A stretch of 64,000 nucleotides of DNA from Cupriavidus malaysiensis (GTDB taxonomy: Bacteria; Pseudomonadota; Gammaproteobacteria; Burkholderiales; Burkholderiaceae): positions 3,162,001 through 3,226,000 of the forward strand of contig NZ_CP017755.1 in assembly GCF_001854325.1 (NCBI RefSeq), written 5' to 3'. Position numbers and translations under genes: made by a program. The notes below the pieces were generated by a model. That model was not told where the DNA came from. It worked only from the letters and a program-made list of their open reading frames with translations, and did not search any database. Each line of letters opens with the position of its first letter. The stretch's first letter is position 1. Below, in pieces: positions 1-8,869 of the stretch.

Positions 1-1033
1 CCTCGAAGCCGTGCGGCGTGCGCAGCAGGAAGCGCGCCGCGAGCTGCCGGCCGCGCGCGAACGCCAGGCCGGCTTCCGGGCCCAGCACGGTCAGCGCGGT
101 CGACAGGGCGTCGGCCAGCATGCATTCGGCATGCAGCACCGTGACCGAGGCCAGCGCGTGGCTGGCCGGATAGCCGGTGCGGGGGTCGAGCGTGTGGGCA
201 TAGCGGCGGCCGCCGCAATCGAAGTAGCGGCGGTAGTCGCCCGAGGTGGCCACCGCCAGGCCGTAGAGCGCGACCAGCGTGCGGGCGCCGCCCGTATCCG
301 CGGCGGGCGTTTCCAGCTCCACCCACCACGGCGTGCCATCGGGCTTGGTGCCCGCGCCGCGCAGTTCGCCGCCGATCTCCACCAGGTGGTGCGGCAGGCC
401 GAGCGCCGCCAGCCGGCGCGAGACCGCGTCCACGGCGAAGCCTTTGGCGATGGCGCACAGGTCGAGCGAAAGGCCGCCGGGCTGCTGCAGGCGGCGCTCG
501 GCCGCGTCGAAGCCGACGCGTTGCCAGCCGCAGCGCGCGCGTGCCAGCTCGACCTCGGCCGGCGCGGGCGGCGTGCTGCGCCGTGGCGCCGGCCCGAAGC
601 CCCACAGGTCGACCAGCGGGCCCGCGCTCGGGTCATAGGCGCCGCCGCTGTCGCGCGCCACCTGCAGCGCGCAGGCGACCACCGCGGCCGCGTCGGCGGG
701 CAGGGTCAGCCAGGTGCCGGGCGCGGCGCGGTTGTAGCGGCCGATGTCGGAATCCCCGCGCCAGTTGCTCATCTGCGCGACCACGCCGGCGAGCACGCCG
801 TCGATGGCGGCCTGCACGGCGTCGGTGCTTTCGCCCCCTGCCAAGCCTTCCACCGCGTCCATGCCTTGCGCACCGTCCGCGACGCCGGTGCCCGCCCGCG
901 CGGGCAGCGCCGCCAGGACCGACCAGGTGGTCCCCATCGCTTCGCCCTGCCAGCGGCACAGGCGCGCGCCGGGCGCGTGCGGTGGCGGTGCCTGGCCGGC
1001 CGCGGGCGAGAGGGGAATGAGGACGCGGTTCAT
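1..1033 (-). CDS. apbE: FAD:protein FMN transferase (ApbE family), 3' end outside window
   Basis: Periplasmic flavin transferase that moves FMN from FAD onto a Ser/Thr of exported redox proteins. The reading frame is open from ATG at 1033 to the window edge (344 codons seen). Family motifs are visible: AMGTTWSV near residue 33, the AIAKGFAVDAV segment, and the HTLDPRTGYP segment typical of the metal/FAD site. No obvious export signal is seen at the chosen start, so the true N-terminus could differ. It is the last visible gene of a minus-strand operon (PepSY protein, DUF2271, DUF4198, ApbE). The DUF2271 product carries a sequence resembling an ApbE acceptor site, which gives a plausible substrate. 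A 10-bp repeat lies directly in its leader. Family assignment is firm; the substrate is inference. Confidence 0.9.
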   Translation of the reverse strand, partial: MNRVLIPLSPAAGQAPPPHAPGARLCRWQGEAMGTTWSVLAALPARAGTGVADGAQGMDAVEGLAGGESTDAVQAAIDGVLAGVVAQMSNWRGDSDIGRYNRAAPGTWLTLPADAAAVVACALQVARDSGGAYDPSAGPLVDLWGFGPAPRRSTPPAPAEVELARARCGWQRVGFDAAERRLQQPGGLSLDLCAIAKGFAVDAVSRRLAALGLPHHLVEIGGELRGAGTKPDGTPWWVELETPAADTGGARTLVALYGLAVATSGDYRRYFDCGGRRYAHTLDPRTGYPASHALASVTVLHAECMLADALSTALTVLGPEAGLAFARGRQLAARFLLRTPHGFE

Positions 1034-1040
1034 CGGAGCG

Positions 1041-1075
1041 GGTGCGGGACGGGACGGTGCGGGACGGTGCGGGAC
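1041..1075. repeat. 10-bp tandem repeat in apbE leader
   Basis: Three copies of GGTGCGGGAC (1041-1050, 1056-1065, 1066-1075) with a 5-bp partial copy between. It fills the short gap between the DUF4198 gene and apbE and lies within the region expected to hold the apbE ribosome binding site. Confidence 0.8.
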
Positions 1076-1098
1076 GGCCGCCGCCGTCCCGGCGCGGC

Positions 1099-1959
1099 TT
1101 ACTGCGGCAGGACTTCCACGGTGGCGGCGTAGCTCGCGCGGCGCTGCCTGGCCGGCGCGATGGTGGCCTTGTCGTCGCGCACGTCGGCTTCCAGCCAGTA
1201 CATGCCGGCGGACGGCCACTTGACGCTGAACTTGCCTTCGCCGTCGGTGGTGGCGTGGAGTTCGTTGAGCTGGTCGCGGTAGCGGATGCCGCCCGGCACC
1301 ACGTCGACCTTGACGTTGGCCGCGGGCTTGCCGTCGAGCAGCAGGCGGAAGCTGGCGGCATCGCCGGCGACGAGATCGTTCGGGTGCGTGATCGGCACCA
1401 GTTCGAGGCCGTGCCCGGTGGGCTTGAGCGCGTCGCCACCCGGCTTGCCGGCGGTGACGAAGGTCTCGACGCGGCCTTCGGCCTGGGTCACCTGCAGGTC
1501 CTGCGCGTTGGCCGGCACTTCCTTGGCGAAGGCCTCGGCGGTACCGCGCCAGCGCTTGGCCTGGCCATCCACCTTGTAGCTGGCGAACAGGCCGCTGTTG
1601 ACCACCGCCACGCGGTAGGTGCCGGGCTTGTCCAGGCGCACGTCGAAGGTGCTGCGGTAGCGGCCGGTGGAAGCGTTCTCGGCCTTGGCGGCGGCGCCGT
1701 CGGGGGCGGTCACGGCCAGGCCGTCCAGGCGCAGCGGGAAATGCTCGAAGTAGAACAGGTCGTTCGAGACGGCGGCATCCACGGTCACCCAGGCGTCGCT
1801 GCCCGACAGCACGGTGGCCGAGGGCAGCAGCCACTGGCGGTGCGCGTGGGCGGCCAGCGGCGCCAGCGCGGCCAGGGCCAGCACGGCCACGCGGGTGGCC
1901 AGGCGCCGCGCGGGCCGGGCGGACGGATGGGACGGGTGGAGGCGTGCGGAAGTCTTCAT
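1099..1959 (-). CDS. DUF4198 domain-containing periplasmic protein
   Basis: A 286-residue exported protein. Residues 1-39 form a long signal peptide ending in AAHAHA-like sequence, so the mature protein starts near HRQWLLPS, the usual opening of DUF4198 proteins, which have Ig/beta-sandwich character and are found in metal-uptake clusters. ATG at 1959 follows GAGGAG at good spacing. It sits between the DUF2271 gene (82 nt upstream) and apbE (65 nt downstream) on the same strand, behind a single Fur-type box at 3415. A role in metal or iron handling follows from this context and from where the family usually occurs; its biochemical activity is not known to me. An 8-bp repeat (x3, 1973-1996) lies in its leader. 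Confidence 0.82.
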   Translation of the reverse strand: MKTSARLHPSHPSARPARRLATRVAVLALAALAPLAAHAHRQWLLPSATVLSGSDAWVTVDAAVSNDLFYFEHFPLRLDGLAVTAPDGAAAKAENASTGRYRSTFDVRLDKPGTYRVAVVNSGLFASYKVDGQAKRWRGTAEAFAKEVPANAQDLQVTQAEGRVETFVTAGKPGGDALKPTGHGLELVPITHPNDLVAGDAASFRLLLDGKPAANVKVDVVPGGIRYRDQLNELHATTDGEGKFSVKWPSAGMYWLEADVRDDKATIAPARQRRASYAATVEVLPQ

Positions 1960-2041
1960 GGTCGTGCTCCTCGTGATGGCGCGATGGCGTGATGGCGGCG
2001 GCCTGGCCGCCGGTGGCAGGTGTCGGGGCGGCGGGGCCGCA

Positions 2042-2566
2042 TTACGGCTTCAGTTCGAGCGAGACCGTGCCGAGCTCGTGCTCGCCCTTGGCCTTGGCCG
2101 CCTGCACCGCCTTGGGCGGCCAGCTGAACGGCACGCGCAGCAGTTCGCGCCCGCCGACCTCGCGCGCCGCCTCGACCACCAGCTGGTAGTCGCCGGCGGG
2201 CAGGCTGCCCAGCGGTGCCTTGCCTTCGCTGAAGGTGAGCGCGTGCTCACCCGGTGCGCGCGTGGCACCCGAGACGCCGTCGGCCGGCATCTTCATGTCG
2301 CGGCCGGCCTTGCGCCACCACTGGCGCATGTCCTTGAGCCACTTGGTGCCTTCGCCGTCCTTGTGCTTGACGTCGTACCAGACCGCCAGCGTGGCGGCCG
2401 GGCTCTGGTCGGCGCGCTCCAGCCATAGCGCCACATAGGGCTTGTGGTACTCCGCCACGTTCAGGCGCGGGATCTCCACCTTGACGTTCATCTCCGCGGC
2501 CAGGGCGGGACCGGCGAGCGGCACGGCGGCCAGGCCGCTGAGGGTGACGGTGAACAATCGGCGCAT
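2042..2566 (-). CDS. DUF2271 domain-containing exported protein, predicted flavinylated
   Basis: A 174-residue exported protein with a signal peptide (residues 1-24, cut after ALAA). The rest matches the DUF2271 pattern: YVALWLE, then a Trp-rich stretch (residues 82-85), and a C-terminal beta-rich half ending GTVSLELKP. Residues 96-102 read DGVSGAT. That is the Asp-x-x-Ser-Gly-Ala-Thr signature used by ApbE to attach FMN through the Thr hydroxyl in NqrC- and RnfG-type proteins, so Thr102 is the predicted flavin site. The gene lies 38 nt after the PepSY gene and in the same operon as apbE. Family membership is well supported; covalent flavin is inference from the motif and the linked transferase. 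Confidence 0.85.
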   Translation of the reverse strand: MRRLFTVTLSGLAAVPLAGPALAAEMNVKVEIPRLNVAEYHKPYVALWLERADQSPAATLAVWYDVKHKDGEGTKWLKDMRQWWRKAGRDMKMPADGVSGATRAPGEHALTFSEGKAPLGSLPAGDYQLVVEAAREVGGRELLRVPFSWPPKAVQAAKAKGEHELGTVSLELKP

Positions 2567-2604
2567 GGGCAAGACCTCGTCAGGGAAGGGAGTCGGAGAA
2601 AACG

Positions 2605-3267
2605 TCAGTGGATGAACAACATGGCCAGCAGCAGCGGCACCACCAGCCCCAGCCCGACCAGCGGCCAGGTGGCGACCCGCCCGCCGGCATGCAGCTTGAG
2701 CAGGAACAGGCCGGTGAGGCAGAACACCAGGCAGGCGAAGGCGAACACGTCGAGGAACAGACTCCATGCCCGTCCTGCGTTGCGGCCCTTGTGCAGGTCG
2801 TTCAGGTAGGAAATCCAGCCGCGCGTGGTCTTCTCGTACTGCGTGCGGCCGTCCTCGAGCGCCACGCTGACCCAGGCGTCGCCACCCGGACGCGGCAGCG
2901 CCACGTAGACCTCGTCGCCCTGCCATTCGGCTTCGCGGCCGCCGGCATCGATGCCCAGCGCGTCCGACAGCCAGGCCGCCAGCGCCGCCGGCACCGGCCC
3001 CTTGGGATCGCCGCCGCCCTGGCCGGCCGCCGGCGTGGCGGCCTTGAGCGCGGCCAGCAGCGGCGCGGGCGCGGTGGCCTCGCGCGTCTCCACCTTGGGG
3101 CGCGCCTCGATCTGGCCGGCATGGTTGAGCGTGAATCCGGTGACGGCGAACAGCAGCATGCCGATCAGGCAGATCGCCGAACTGATCCAGTGCCACTGGT
3201 GCAGGTGCTTGAGCCAGAAGGCGCGGCGCTGCGAGGCCGCGGCAGGCTGGGAGTCGGTCATGGACAT
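2605..3267 (-). CDS. PepSY-associated transmembrane protein (putative inner-membrane reductase partner)
   Basis: A 220-residue membrane protein: one N-terminal transmembrane helix (about residues 28-48), a periplasmic region with a PepSY-like fold (about 50-160), and two C-terminal helices (about 168-188 and 196-218). His residues in KHLHQWHW next to the first helix and in LNH at its outer end could bind haem or metal, as in PepSY_TM proteins of siderophore-linked ferric reductase systems. The start at 3267 gives MSMTDSQ; 3261 (MTDSQ) is an equal alternative, and neither has a strong ribosome site. It is the promoter-proximal gene of the four-gene operon, 148 nt downstream of a Fur-like box. 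An electron-transfer role is inference. Confidence 0.8.
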   Translation of the reverse strand: MSMTDSQPAAASQRRAFWLKHLHQWHWISSAICLIGMLLFAVTGFTLNHAGQIEARPKVETREATAPAPLLAALKAATPAAGQGGGDPKGPVPAALAAWLSDALGIDAGGREAEWQGDEVYVALPRPGGDAWVSVALEDGRTQYEKTTRGWISYLNDLHKGRNAGRAWSLFLDVFAFACLVFCLTGLFLLKLHAGGRVATWPLVGLGLVVPLLLAMLFIH

Positions 3268-3414
3268 CGGTCGGGTCGTGGCGCGGCTGCGGCCACCGCG
3301 CGGCGGCCGTGCCGCGGCGGTTCCCGGCAAACGGCGCCCTCGTCAGAACTCGCGCCCGACGCCGGTGCAAGCGTTCGCGCCTGCATCGCCGCCCGCCGGG
3401 CAAGAGCTGAAAAG

Positions 3415-3433
3415 GATAATGGTTCTCATTTAA
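3415..3433. promoter_or_regulatory. Fur box candidate
   Basis: GATAATGGTTCTCATTTAA matches 13 of 19 positions of the classical Fur consensus, with an intact GATAATG arm and TCATT on the other side. It lies in one of the few AT-rich spots of the region, 148 nt upstream of the PepSY start, and faces a minus-strand operon of metal/redox genes. Confidence 0.65.
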
Positions 3434-3660
3434 AAAGGCAATGACACGCGCACGTCACCCTGTTACAGCGGCTTACAGCACCGACACAGTCGATACGCAG
3501 GGCACGCGGGCCGCCGGTGCACCATCGCCCGCGCCGCGCCATCGAGGAATCCCCCTAGTCGCGCAGCGTCAAGTTGTGCCGAAACCAGGTCGATATCTTG
3601 AGAAATTCCGGCAATGCGCCGCGACTATGCCTTAAGAGCCACTGATACGGGAGACTTGTG

Positions 3661-5214
3661 ATGTTGGATAACCTCAGCCTGAGGAAGAAACTGCTGCTGC
3701 CGCTTGTGCTGAGCTGGATCTGCCTGCTCGGCCTGACCCTGTGGGATGCCTGGCAGATGCGCGCGCTGCGGCTGGAGGAGCGCCGCCTCGACCTGGTCCA
3801 CGTGACCAACACCGCGATCACGACCGTCGCCACGCTGGAAGCCGAGGCCCGCGCCGGCAAGATGACGATGGACGAAGCCCGGCAGCGCGCCATCGAGCAG
3901 GTGCGCGCGATGCGCTTCGGCGGCGACGGCTACTTCACGCTGATGCGTTCCGACGCCGTGGTGGTGATGCATCCGTTCAAGCCGGAGATGAACGGCCAGA
4001 ACATGGAGCAGACCAAGGACCCGACCGGCACCTTCCTGTTCCGCGACATCGCCGCCATCGGCAAGGGCCCGGGCAAGGGCTACCTCGAATACCAGTGGCC
4101 CAAGCCCGGCGCGCAGGAACCCCAGCCCAAGCTGAGCTACGTGGAGAACTTCCGGCCCTGGGACTGGAACTTCATCTCGGGCGTCTACCTCGACGACATC
4201 AATGCCGCGTTCCGCCTTAGCCTGATGAAGTCGCTGGGCCTGCTGCTGGGCATCGGCCTGGTGATGACGGTGGTGGTGCTGCGCATCGCCAGGAACCTGC
4301 AGGGGCAGCTCGGCGGCGAGCCGACGCAGACCTCGCTGATCGCCACGCGCATCGCCGAGGGCGACCTGTCCACGGCGGTGGACACCCGCCCGGGCGACCA
4401 GCGCAGCGTGCTGTTCTCCATGCAGCAGATGCAGCAGCGCCTGACCGGCGCCATCGGCAGCATCCGCGGCTCGGCCGATGCCATCGCCGGCGCGGCCAAG
4501 CAGATCGCCGCCGGCAATGCGGACCTGTCGCGCCGCAGCGAAGAGCAGGCCGCCTCGCTGCAGGAAACCGCGGCCAGCATGGAGCAGCTCACCGGCACCG
4601 TGCGCCAGAGCGCCGAGAACGCGCGCCAGGCCAGCCGCCTGGCCGAAGGCGCCAGCGAGATCGCGGTGCGCGGCGGCGGCATCGTGACCCAGGTGGTCAG
4701 CACCATGGGCGAGATCAAGACGGCCTCCGGCAAGGTGGTGGACATCATCGGCGTGATCGAAGGCATCGCCTTCCAGACCAATATCCTGGCGCTCAACGCG
4801 GCGGTGGAAGCGGCGCGCGCGGGCGAGCAGGGCCGCGGCTTCGCGGTGGTGGCGGGCGAGGTGCGCAGCCTGGCCCAGCGCAGCGCCACCGCGGCCAAGG
4901 AGATCAAGGCCCTGATCGGCGACTCGGCACAGCGCGTGGAGGATGGCTCCGCCCTGGTGGAGAACGCCGGGCGCGCGATGGAAGAGATCGTCGAGGCGGT
5001 CAAGCGGGTGACCGACCTGATGGGCGAGATGCGCGCCGCCACCGAGGAGCAGAGCGGCGGCATCGAGCAGGTCAACCAGGCCGTCACGCAGATGGACCAG
5101 ATGGCGCAGCAGAACGCCGCGCTGGTCGAGGAAGCGGCCGCCGCCGCGGCCTCGCTGGAGGAGCAGGCCGCCGCCCTGCACCAGGCCGTGGGCACCTTCC
5201 GCCTGGCGGCCTGA
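3661..5214 (+). CDS. Methyl-accepting chemotaxis protein, single-Cache sensor
   Basis: A 517-residue chemoreceptor. Transmembrane helix 1 is at about 10-28, a periplasmic single-Cache domain at about 35-180 ([11 protein letters not shown], then [14 protein letters not shown] near its end), helix 2 at about 187-208, HAMP to about 262, and then the long cytoplasmic coiled coil. The signalling tip at about 367-386 has the near-invariant core [16 protein letters not shown]. No C-terminal NWETF-type tether is present. ATG 3661 is chosen over GTG 3658 because GGGAG sits 7 nt upstream of it. The gene stands alone with no che genes nearby, so it feeds a distant chemotaxis array. Single-Cache receptors of this type often bind small carboxylates, but the ligand cannot be read from sequence. 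Confidence 0.95.
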   Translation: MLDNLSLRKKLLLPLVLSWICLLGLTLWDAWQMRALRLEERRLDLVHVTNTAITTVATLEAEARAGKMTMDEARQRAIEQVRAMRFGGDGYFTLMRSDAVVVMHPFKPEMNGQNMEQTKDPTGTFLFRDIAAIGKGPGKGYLEYQWPKPGAQEPQPKLSYVENFRPWDWNFISGVYLDDINAAFRLSLMKSLGLLLGIGLVMTVVVLRIARNLQGQLGGEPTQTSLIATRIAEGDLSTAVDTRPGDQRSVLFSMQQMQQRLTGAIGSIRGSADAIAGAAKQIAAGNADLSRRSEEQAASLQETAASMEQLTGTVRQSAENARQASRLAEGASEIAVRGGGIVTQVVSTMGEIKTASGKVVDIIGVIEGIAFQTNILALNAAVEAARAGEQGRGFAVVAGEVRSLAQRSATAAKEIKALIGDSAQRVEDGSALVENAGRAMEEIVEAVKRVTDLMGEMRAATEEQSGGIEQVNQAVTQMDQMAQQNAALVEEAAAAAASLEEQAAALHQAVGTFRLAA

Positions 5215-5226
5215 GCGGCGGCGTTC

Positions 5227-5260
5227 CGGACGGCCGTGCCGCAGCCGGCATGGCCGTCCG
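5227..5260 (+). terminator. GC-rich hairpin after the chemoreceptor gene
   Basis: CGGACGGCCGTGCC and GGCATGGCCGTCCG pair as a 14-bp stem with one mismatch and a 6-nt loop, starting 12 nt after the stop codon. No U-tract follows, so it may be a weak terminator or a 3'-end stabilising structure. Confidence 0.5.
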
Positions 5261-5392
5261 ATATCGATATGCACCATCCTTCGTTCGCGCCGCGCGCCGC
5301 CGTTCCTACAATCGGAACCCTGGTGCCCCATCAGGTCCCAGGTCCCATAACGCCCCGCAGCGGGCACTCCGATACGGCAAGGCCGGCGCGCG

Positions 5393-6733
5393 ATGTCCCG
5401 TCAACTCCACCTCAACCTGTTCATCCACGGCCGCGGCCACCATGAGGCCGGCTGGCGGCATGCCGGCGCCACGCGCCAGGCCCTGACCGATCTCGACTAT
5501 TTCAGCGCCCTGGCGCAGCGCGCCGAGCAAGGCCGCTTCGACTCGGTCTTCCTGGCCGATGCGCTGGCGCTGGGCGACGGTGCCGCACACGTCGCCACCG
5601 GCGCGCTCGAGCCGATCACCACGCTCGCCGCGCTGGCGCAGACGACCCGGCACATCGGCCTGATCGCCACCGCCTCGACCACCTACACCGAACCGTTCAA
5701 CCTGGCCCGGCAGTTCGCCTCGCTCGACCACATCACGCGCGGCCGCGCCGGCTGGAACATCGTCACCTCCTGGGTGCGCGGCGCCGGCCCCAATTTCGGC
5801 CACGCGCACCAGATCGAGCACGCCGAGCGTTATGCGCGCGCGCACGAATTCCTCGACGTGGTGACCGGGCTGTGGGACAGCTGGGCCGATGACGCCATCG
5901 TGGACGACGCCGCGGGCGGCCGCTTCCTCGACCCGGCACGCATCCGCCCGGTCGCGCACCAGGGCCGCTTCCACAGCGTGGCGGGCCCGCTCAACCTGCC
6001 GCGTCCGCCGCAGGGCTGGCCGGTGCTGGTGCAGGCCGGCTCCTCGCCCTCGGGCCGGCAGTTCGCCGCCCGGCACGCCGAGGCCGTCTTCACCGCCCAT
6101 CTCGACAAGGCCAGCGCCGCGGCCTTCTACGCCGAACTGAAGGGCGCCGCGGCGGCGCTCGGACGCGCACCGGCGCAGATCGTCATCCTGCCTGGCCTGA
6201 GCGCCGCCATCGGCGCGACCGAGGCGCAGGCACGCGCACTGCTCGAAGAACTGAACGCGCTGACCGATGTCAGCGTGGGCCTGGAGCGCCTGTCCAACCG
6301 CTTCGGCGGCCATGACTTCTCGCACCTCGACCTGGACCAGCCGCTGTCGGTCGACGACTTTCCCGATCCCGCCACCGTGCAGGCGGCGCAGAGCCGCGCC
6401 GCGGTCATCACCGGCCTGGTCAGGCGCGAGCGCCCGACGCTACGGCAGCTGCTGCACGAGCTGGCCGGCGCGCGCGGGCACTTCACCTTCGCCGGCACGC
6501 CGGAGCAGGTGGCCGACGTCATCGCCGACTGGTTCGCCACGGGCGCCGCCGATGGTTTCAACCTGATGCCGCCGGTGCTGCCCGCCCAGCTCGATGCCTT
6601 CGTCGAGCACGTGGTGCCGCTGCTGCAGCGGCGCGGCCTGTTCCGCACCGAGTACACCGCCACCACGCTGCGCGGCCACTACGGCCTGGCGCGGCCGGCC
6701 AACCGCTTCTTCGCCGCCCGCGATGCGGCCTGA
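5393..6733 (+). CDS. LLM-class flavin-dependent monooxygenase (NtaA/SnaA/DszA family)
   Basis: A 446-residue bacterial luciferase-like monooxygenase of the NtaA/SnaA/DszA/SoxA subfamily, which uses FMNH2 from a separate reductase. Typical features are the opening LHLNLFIHGRGHHEAGWRH, the central ITRGRAGWNIVTSW segment, and VLVQAGSSPSGRQFAARHAE. Length is usual for the family. Its stop is only 4 nt before the start of a substrate-binding protein of the SsuA/nitrate type, so the two are co-transcribed and probably serve uptake and oxidative breakdown of one sulfur- or nitrogen-containing organic compound. No ABC permease, ATPase or flavin reductase gene is adjacent. The substrate is unknown. 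Confidence 0.9.
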   Translation: MSRQLHLNLFIHGRGHHEAGWRHAGATRQALTDLDYFSALAQRAEQGRFDSVFLADALALGDGAAHVATGALEPITTLAALAQTTRHIGLIATASTTYTEPFNLARQFASLDHITRGRAGWNIVTSWVRGAGPNFGHAHQIEHAERYARAHEFLDVVTGLWDSWADDAIVDDAAGGRFLDPARIRPVAHQGRFHSVAGPLNLPRPPQGWPVLVQAGSSPSGRQFAARHAEAVFTAHLDKASAAAFYAELKGAAAALGRAPAQIVILPGLSAAIGATEAQARALLEELNALTDVSVGLERLSNRFGGHDFSHLDLDQPLSVDDFPDPATVQAAQSRAAVITGLVRRERPTLRQLLHELAGARGHFTFAGTPEQVADVIADWFATGAADGFNLMPPVLPAQLDAFVEHVVPLLQRRGLFRTEYTATTLRGHYGLARPANRFFAARDAA

Positions 6734-6737
6734 CGCC

Positions 6738-7742
6738 ATGCACCGTTGCCGCCGTGCCGCCGCCTGCGCGGCCTTTGCCAAGAGGCTGGCGGGCGCGCTC
6801 GGCGCCTGCGGCCTGCTCGCCGCCCTGCTCGCCGCCCCGCTGCAGGCCGCGCACGCCGCCGACGCCTGGCCCGGCGAAATCCGCATCGGGGTGCAGAAGG
6901 GCGACGGCCTGGTCGCGCTGCGGGCCTCCGGCCGCCTCGAGAAAGCGCTCGCGCCGCATCACGTCACCGTCAAGTGGATCGAGTTCGTCTACGGGCTGCC
7001 GATGGTCGAGGGCATCAACAGCGGCGACGTCGACGTCGGCACGGTGGGCTCGACGCCCCCCATCTTCGCGCAGGCGGGCGGCGCGCCGTCCCTGGTCTAC
7101 GTGGCCTATGCGCCGAAGCTGCAGCGCAGCTACGCCATCGTCGTGCCCAAGGACTCCACGGTGCGCGACGTGCGCGGGCTGCTGGGCAAGCGCATCGCCG
7201 TGGCCAAGGGCTCGCAGGGCCATCTGTTCGTGCTCAAGGCCCTGCAGGACGCCGGCCTGGACGCCGGCGCCGTGCAGCTCGCCTATCTCGCCTACGGCGA
7301 AGCGCGCGCAGCCTTCGAACGTGGCGACGTCGATGCCTGGGCGGTGCCCGACCCGCGCTATGCGGACGCCGAGCTCGGCGCGGGCGCGCGCGCGCTGCTC
7401 GAGATCGGCAAGCTCTCGGTGCCGCAGTATGGCTTCTACATCGCCACGCGCCGCTTCGCCGCCAGCTATCCCGCCGCGCTGCGGCTGCTGTTCGAACAGG
7501 TCGAGGCCCAGGCGCGCGACAGCGCCGCCCACCCCGCCGCCACGGCAGCGCTGCTGGCGGACAATACCAAGGTGCCGCTGGCGGTGTGGCAGAAGGCCGT
7601 GCCGCGCGTCGACTGGGGCGCGCGCTATCCGCTCGACGCCGCCGTGGTCGATGCCCAGCAGGACAGCGCCGAACTGGCCCTGCGCCACAAGCTGATCCCG
7701 CGCCGCGTCTCCATCCGCGATGCGGTGGTCGACATCCGCTGA
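6738..7742 (+). CDS. ABC transporter substrate-binding protein, aliphatic sulfonate type (SsuA-like)
   Basis: A 334-residue periplasmic protein with a signal peptide (cut near residue 41, AAHA/ADAWPG). The mature part opens with EIRIGVQKGDGLVAL and contains VKWIEFVYGLPMVEGINSGDVDVG and VGSTPPIFAQAGG, the standard ligand-cleft segments of SsuA/TauA/NrtA-like proteins. ATG 6738 is 4 nt after the stop of the monooxygenase gene, indicating translational coupling. It should deliver a sulfonate or related small molecule to a permease encoded elsewhere. It converges with a LysR gene on the opposite strand. Confidence 0.88.
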   Translation: MHRCRRAAACAAFAKRLAGALGACGLLAALLAAPLQAAHAADAWPGEIRIGVQKGDGLVALRASGRLEKALAPHHVTVKWIEFVYGLPMVEGINSGDVDVGTVGSTPPIFAQAGGAPSLVYVAYAPKLQRSYAIVVPKDSTVRDVRGLLGKRIAVAKGSQGHLFVLKALQDAGLDAGAVQLAYLAYGEARAAFERGDVDAWAVPDPRYADAELGAGARALLEIGKLSVPQYGFYIATRRFAASYPAALRLLFEQVEAQARDSAAHPAATAALLADNTKVPLAVWQKAVPRVDWGARYPLDAAVVDAQQDSAELALRHKLIPRRVSIRDAVVDIR

Positions 7743-7803
7743 GGCCGTCGGCCGGGATGTTCCGCGCACGCCATCCCCACACGCCATCCCTTCACGCGCG
7801 GCG

Positions 7804-8658
7804 CTACAACCGCAGTTCCGTCAGGATCTGCTCGGCGAGGAAATCGCAGGGCGGGCGGTTGGAGCGCGCGCTGCGCGCCAGCACGATCTCCAGCTCGGGC
7901 AACGCCGGCAGGCCATGCGCGCGGCCGAGCTGCTGCAGCGAGGGCGGCACCGCGCAGCGCGCCGACGGGGCCACCGCCAGGCCGGCCTCGACCATGCTGA
8001 GCAAGCCCATCAGGCTGGGACTCTCATAAGAGGTGCGGAAGCCGATGCCGGCGCGCTCCAGCGCGCGGATGGCATTGGCGCGCGCCGTGCTGCCGGCGCC
8101 GAACACGGCGATCGGCAGCGGGCGCTCCAGCCATACCTCCCGTCCGCCCGCCGCCGGCCCGGCCCAGACCATGGGTTCGAGCCGGATGAACTCGCCGCCC
8201 AGGCCCTTCATGCGCGTGACGCAGGCCAGGTCCAGCTTGTTGTCTTTCAGCAGCGGCGCCAGCGCGTGGCTGGGCAGGCCGATCACGTGGATCTCCACCT
8301 TGGGATAGCTGGCCGAGAACTTGCGCAGCACCGCCGGCAGCAGCGAGGAGGCATAGTCGTCCGGCACGCCGATGGCCACGCGGCCCTTGACCTCGGGATG
8401 GACCATGGCCGCCCAGGCCTCGTCGCGCAGCGCCAGCATGCGGCGCGCGTAGGCGATCAGCACCAGCCCGTCCGGGGTCGGCGAAACGTGGCGCGGGCCG
8501 CGTACGAACAGCGTCTTGCCGAGCGTGTCTTCGAGCGCGCGGATCTGCATGCTGAGCGCGGACTGCGAGCGATGCACCAGCGCGGCGCCGCGCACGAAGC
8601 TGCCGGCATCGGCTACCGCCACCACCATCGCCAGCACATCGAGGTCAAGGGATTTCAT
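7804..8658 (-). CDS. LysR-family transcriptional regulator
   Basis: A 284-residue regulator: winged HTH at residues 1-60 (FVRGAALVHRSQSALSMQIR is the recognition-helix region), then a periplasmic-binding-like effector domain from about residue 90. The frame runs upstream for another 75 codons, but the family's N-terminus (MKSLDLDVLAMVVAV) fixes the start at 8658. It is divergent from the aminotransferase gene (211 nt between starts), so regulation of the aminotransferase and possibly the downstream amidase is the most likely role. It converges with the sulfonate-binding protein gene. A 13-bp direct repeat (7767-7792) lies between those two stops. The effector is unknown. Confidence 0.9.
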   Translation of the reverse strand: MKSLDLDVLAMVVAVADAGSFVRGAALVHRSQSALSMQIRALEDTLGKTLFVRGPRHVSPTPDGLVLIAYARRMLALRDEAWAAMVHPEVKGRVAIGVPDDYASSLLPAVLRKFSASYPKVEIHVIGLPSHALAPLLKDNKLDLACVTRMKGLGGEFIRLEPMVWAGPAAGGREVWLERPLPIAVFGAGSTARANAIRALERAGIGFRTSYESPSLMGLLSMVEAGLAVAPSARCAVPPSLQQLGRAHGLPALPELEIVLARSARSNRPPCDFLAEQILTELRL

Positions 8659-8869
8659 CGGGACACACCGCTCCAGGTCATGCGCACGCTGCCCGGCCGG
8701 CCCCGCCCGGGAAGCGACGGGGCGGGACGGGAAGGCACGGTGGCGCGCGTGGGAAAGCACCCTGCCATCAGAAAACCTGATCAAAAGCATCAATATAACG
8801 CGTTTGCCTGAAGGCATGCGCCTCCGCATACTGGCGCCGTTCCCCCACTTTCCGCTCAAGGAGACGCGC

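Noticed and set aside
2042..3403. Single long minus-strand frame covering the PepSY and DUF2271 genes
   Set aside because: Its C-terminal part is the DUF2271 protein, but its upstream part is out of frame with the PepSY gene. The signal peptide at 2566 gives the correct start.
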